A DNA stretch of 9,017 nt from Thermoplasmata archaeon (GTDB taxonomy: Archaea; Thermoplasmatota; Thermoplasmata; Lutacidiplasmatales; UBA184), in the NCBI GenBank assembly GCA_030043865.1, contig JASHWZ010000041.1, forward strand, positions 1 through 9,017, written 5' to 3'. The notes beneath the pieces were generated by a model. The model saw only the letters and a program-made list of their open reading frames with translations. It was not told where the DNA came from and made no database searches. The translations under genes were made by a program, and so were the position numbers. Positions 6,229-9,017 of the stretch are shown one piece after another (position 1 is the first letter of the stretch; each line of letters begins with the position of its first letter).

Positions 6229-6253
6229 GCGCTTCTGCCGGCAAGGGCCCTCG

Positions 6254-6309
6254 CGCTTCGTTCCGCTTCGAGGAGCGCAATCGTTCAATAACCGACCCCG
6301 CTCGAAGCG
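6254..6309. repeat. CGCTTCG heptamers in the queE/leuS divergent promoter region
   Basis: CGCTTCG occurs at 6254-6260 and again at 6264-6270, one helical turn (10 bp) apart. Its reverse complement CGAAGCG is at 6303-6309, just before the leuS start, so the copies bracket the leuS TATA-like element. Together they could be protein-binding sites controlling leuS, queE or both. No regulator is encoded nearby. Confidence 0.4.
6284..6293 (+). promoter_or_regulatory. TATA-like element for leuS, leaderless spacing
   Basis: TTCAATAACC is the most AT-rich stretch before leuS. Its centre is about 26 nt upstream of the ATG at 6314, so transcription would begin at or near the start codon. There is no Shine-Dalgarno motif before the ATG. 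Confidence 0.5.
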
Positions 6310-6313
6310 CGGG

Positions 6314-9017
6314 ATGGAGCCGAGCGACGCCGCCCGCTGGCAAGAGGCCTGGGCGCGGGAGGGGCTGAGCGTCGGTCAACGCGCCCCGGATCGGCGGAAA
6401 TTCTACCTCCTGATCGCGTACCCCGGGGCGAGCGGGTTCCTGCACGTCGGACACTTGCGTTCGTTCGCGTACGCGGACGCCCTCCACCGGTACCATCGTG
6501 CGTTGGGAGAAGCGACGCTCTTCCCCTTCGGACTGCACGCGTCGGGGATTCCCGCCGTCACGTTCGCCCGAAAGGTCCAATCTCGGGACCCGACGGTGGT
6601 CGCGGCGCTCGAAGACGCGGGCGTCCCGCCGGCCGTCTGGCCCGCGCTCGAAGACCCGGCGGAAGCGGCGCGCTTCCTCGGCGACGAGTACCGTCGGATC
6701 CTCCGGAGGATCGGCGCGCTCGTGGACGAGACCACCTATGTCACGACGATCGACGACGACTACCAGCGGTTCATCGAGTGGCAGATGCGCACCCTCCACG
6801 CCGCGGGAGAAGTTGTGCAGGGGACGTACTTCTCGTCGGTCTGCCCGGTCTGTGGCCCCGTCGCGGTCGACCCTTCCGAGACGGACCTAGAACGCGGGGG
6901 GGACGCCGAGGTCGTTCGGTTCGTACTCGTCCCCTTCCGGCTCGACGACGGACGGGTGCTGCTCGCGGGGACGCTTCGGCCCGAGACGATCTTCGGCGTG
7001 ACGAACCTCTGGCTCGCCCCCGCCGGAGAGCTGGTCGTCTGGCACCACGGGTCGGCGGAGTACCTCGTCGCGCGACCGGGCGCGGAGCGGCTGGTCGAGC
7101 AACACGGGGGACGGGTGGGACATCCGGTCGCGGCGTCCGAGCTCTACGGGAAGTCGGTCCGCGTGCCGCTCACCGACCGACGTGTCCCGATTCTGTCGAG
7201 CGCTCTGGTCGACTCCGCCGTGGGGACCGGCGTCGTGATGAGCGTCCCGGCGCACGCCCCCGCCGACGCGCTCGCGCTTCGCGAGCTGCCCTCCGAGGAA
7301 CGGGCCGCGCTCGGGGCGCCCCCGGTCTTGATCGAAATCCCCCGGGAGGCCGCGCTCACCGCCTCCGAGGAGGCACTGGTCGAAGGCGACGGGACGCCGG
7401 CGGAGCGAGCCCTGCGCGCCGTCGGCGCCGACCGCCTGGCCGACTCCGCGGCGCTCGACGCCGCGACGGAGCGTCTCTATCGGATCGAGTTCGTCCGCGG
7501 GCGCATGACGGTCCCGTCGCTCGCGGGGCAGCCGGTGCGCCAGGCGCGGGACGATGTCGCGAACCGCCTCCGTTCGGAAGGGGCCCCGGCCGAGCTGCAG
7601 GAGTTCTCGAAACCCGTCGTCTGCCGGAACGGCCACACCGTCGTCATCCGCAAGGTGAACGACCAGTGGTACCTCCGCTACAGCGACCCCGCGTGGAAGG
7701 CGAGGACCCAGGAGGCGGTCCGAGCGATGACGTCGTGGCCGCCCGAGTACGCGCGGGAGCTCCCCGGGATCGTGGAGTGGTTCGCGGACCGACCGTGCGC
7801 CCGCAAGGGACCGTGGCTCGGGACCCCGCTTCCGATGGACCCGGCGTGGGTCGTCGAACCGATCGCCGACTCGACGTTCTACATGGCCTACTACGTCGTC
7901 CGTCGCTTCGTCAGCACCCACCGGCTGGCGACCTCCCAGTTGACGGACGCGTTCTTCGACCACGTGTTCCGGGGGGTGGGGCCCGGGGAGCCGACGGTGA
8001 CGAAGGCGCTCCAGGACGAGGTCCGTCAGGAGTTCCTGTACTGGTACCCGGTCGACGTCAACATGGGTGGCCACGAGCACAAGACCGTTCACTTCCCCGT
8101 CTTCCTCTACGCGCACGCTCGCCTCGTGCCGCCCGAACTGTGGCCGCGGGCGATCTTCGTGAACGGCTGGCTGACCGGCGCCGCCGGTGGCAAGCTGTCG
8201 AAGAAGGAGGTCGGTTCGAAGGGCGGACGGGTCCCGCCGATCGATGGTGCGCTCGAGCGGTGGGGCCCCGACGCGCTACGGCTGTACTACGTGACGGCCG
8301 CCTCCCCCTCCGCGGATTTCGAGTGGAGCTCGGACGCGGTCGACGCCGCCCACGACCGGTTGGAGGAGGTCGAGCGGCTGATGTCGGAGGCGCGGGGCGA
8401 CGGCGCAGGAGCCCCTGAGCTGGATGCGTGGCTCCTCTCCCGGATGGGAGGGATCATCGCGCGCGTGCGCGCCGGGTTCGCCGCGGCCGACCTCCGACCG
8501 GCGGCCGAGGAGGTCTATATCGGCGTTCCGGCGCTCTTGCGCCGGTACTACGCCCGCGGGGGGGTCCCCGGCTCAGCGACCGCGAAGGTCGCTCGGGCCT
8601 GGACCGTGCTGCTCGCCCCGATCACTCCGCACGTCGCCGAGACGGTCGGGGCCGGCCGGTTCACCTCGCTGGTCGCGCTCGAGCGGTTCCCGAGCGAGGA
8701 GGACTTCCCCCGCTCCGCGGTTGCCGAGGCGCGCGAGGAGTACCTCGCGCGGGTGGAGGACGACCTCCGGGCCGTGCTCCGTCCTGCCCGGGAGCGGGGC
8801 GAGGGCGCGGTGAGCGAGGCCGTGTTCTACGTGGCCGCGCCCTGGAAGGGGGCGGTCGAACGGTGGATGCGCGAGTCGCTCGCTCGGAACGAGGAGCCGA
8901 CGGTCCGCGCGATCATGGATCGCGCTCGGTCCCACCCGGAGGTGGAGGGGTATCGGTCCGAGGTTCCGAAGTACGTCCAACGGGTGGCCCCGCTCCTGCG
9001 GTCCGAGCCGGCGGACG
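6314..9017 (+). CDS. leuS: Leucyl-tRNA synthetase, archaeal type (3' truncated)
   Basis: 901 codons are present and the frame runs off the right edge; archaeal LeuRS is usually about 930-970 residues, so little is missing. The enzyme charges tRNA-Leu with leucine using ATP and edits mischarged tRNA. Class I signatures: HIGH as HVGH (44-47), and KMSKS as KLSKK (627-631). The inserted CP1 editing domain shows TLRPETIFGVTNLW (220-233) and GTGVVMSVPAHAPAD (304-318), with D318 at the family's essential Asp. Later blocks WLGTPLPMDPAWVVEPIADSTFYMAYY (501-527), DVNMGGHEH (581-589) and RWGPDALRLYYV (649-660) are those of archaeal/eukaryotic LeuRS, which separates it from IleRS and ValRS. CPVC (177-180) and CRNGH (437-441) are partial remnants of zinc-site motifs. 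The anticodon-binding helical domain follows from about 700. ATG 6314 has a TATA-like element 26 nt before it. The N-terminal active-site region is divergent (see findings). Confidence 0.93.
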   Translation, partial: MEPSDAARWQEAWAREGLSVGQRAPDRRKFYLLIAYPGASGFLHVGHLRSFAYADALHRYHRALGEATLFPFGLHASGIPAVTFARKVQSRDPTVVAALEDAGVPPAVWPALEDPAEAARFLGDEYRRILRRIGALVDETTYVTTIDDDYQRFIEWQMRTLHAAGEVVQGTYFSSVCPVCGPVAVDPSETDLERGGDAEVVRFVLVPFRLDDGRVLLAGTLRPETIFGVTNLWLAPAGELVVWHHGSAEYLVARPGAERLVEQHGGRVGHPVAASELYGKSVRVPLTDRRVPILSSALVDSAVGTGVVMSVPAHAPADALALRELPSEERAALGAPPVLIEIPREAALTASEEALVEGDGTPAERALRAVGADRLADSAALDAATERLYRIEFVRGRMTVPSLAGQPVRQARDDVANRLRSEGAPAELQEFSKPVVCRNGHTVVIRKVNDQWYLRYSDPAWKARTQEAVRAMTSWPPEYARELPGIVEWFADRPCARKGPWLGTPLPMDPAWVVEPIADSTFYMAYYVVRRFVSTHRLATSQLTDAFFDHVFRGVGPGEPTVTKALQDEVRQEFLYWYPVDVNMGGHEHKTVHFPVFLYAHARLVPPELWPRAIFVNGWLTGAAGGKLSKKEVGSKGGRVPPIDGALERWGPDALRLYYVTAASPSADFEWSSDAVDAAHDRLEEVERLMSEARGDGAGAPELDAWLLSRMGGIIARVRAGFAAADLRPAAEEVYIGVPALLRRYYARGGVPGSATAKVARAWTVLLAPITPHVAETVGAGRFTSLVALERFPSEEDFPRSAVAEAREEYLARVEDDLRAVLRPARERGEGAVSEAVFYVAAPWKGAVERWMRESLARNEEPTVRAIMDRARSHPEVEGYRSEVPKYVQRVAPLLRSEPAD

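Noticed and set aside
6200..6799. A 200-codon upstream extension of queE
   Set aside because: It crosses the divergent promoter region and runs antisense to leuS; the QueE family starts at the ATG at 6199.
6887..8116. A 409-codon minus-strand open frame opposite leuS
   Set aside because: No domain recognised and biased composition; the opposite strand is a well-conserved synthetase.
6778..8418. A 546-codon plus-strand open frame within leuS
   Set aside because: It is the +1 shadow of leuS, extremely Arg/Gly-rich, whereas the leuS frame carries HIGH, editing and KMSKS-like signatures throughout.
1..9017. CRISPR arrays, insertion sequences, phage or toxin-antitoxin genes
   Set aside because: No spaced direct repeats, transposase-like frames, terminal inverted repeats or small gene pairs of that kind were seen.

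Overview
The window is archaeal, GC-rich and gene-dense. The evidence is an sn-glycerol-1-phosphate dehydrogenase (the enzyme that fixes archaeal lipid stereochemistry), an archaeal-type leucyl-tRNA synthetase, a UPF0179 protein (an archaea-specific uncharacterised family), a tRNA-Pro(UGG) of archaeal type without an encoded CCA and with an apparent intron, and AT-rich promoter-like islands spaced about 26 nt from start codons, as expected for leaderless archaeal transcripts. A GC-rich euryarchaeal lineage such as an uncultured Thermoplasmatota is a reasonable guess, but that placement is inference.

Left part (1-3759): a cell-surface sugar module. It opens with the 3' end of a GalU-type UTP-glucose-1-phosphate uridylyltransferase. 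A convergent family 2 glycosyltransferase follows (minus strand). A divergent promoter region then leads into a plus-strand pair: a family 4 (GT-B) glycosyltransferase and a second family 2 glycosyltransferase, joined by a 4-nt GTGA overlap. Together they look like part of a nucleotide-sugar plus glycan-assembly locus (exopolysaccharide, glycolipid or S-layer N-glycan). No acceptor, flippase or oligosaccharyltransferase is visible, so the product is unknown.

Middle part (3775-5430): a minus-strand run reading egsA, then UPF0179, then tRNA-Pro(UGG). egsA and UPF0179 are 1 nt apart and the tRNA begins 8 nt after the UPF0179 stop, so they may share a transcript. The tRNA carries about 33 extra nucleotides in its D-loop that fold into a hairpin; this is the most unusual object in the window.

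Right part (5570-9017): queE (radical SAM 7-carboxy-7-deazaguanine synthase, a step toward archaeosine in tRNA) and leuS (leucyl-tRNA synthetase, running off the right edge) are divergent. They share a 114-bp intergenic region that holds two promoter-like islands and a repeated CGCTTCG heptamer. The middle and right parts are thus mostly tRNA and lipid housekeeping. The only gaps over 100 bp are 1527-1675, 5431-5569 and 6200-6313, all described below; no mobile element, CRISPR array or rRNA was seen.
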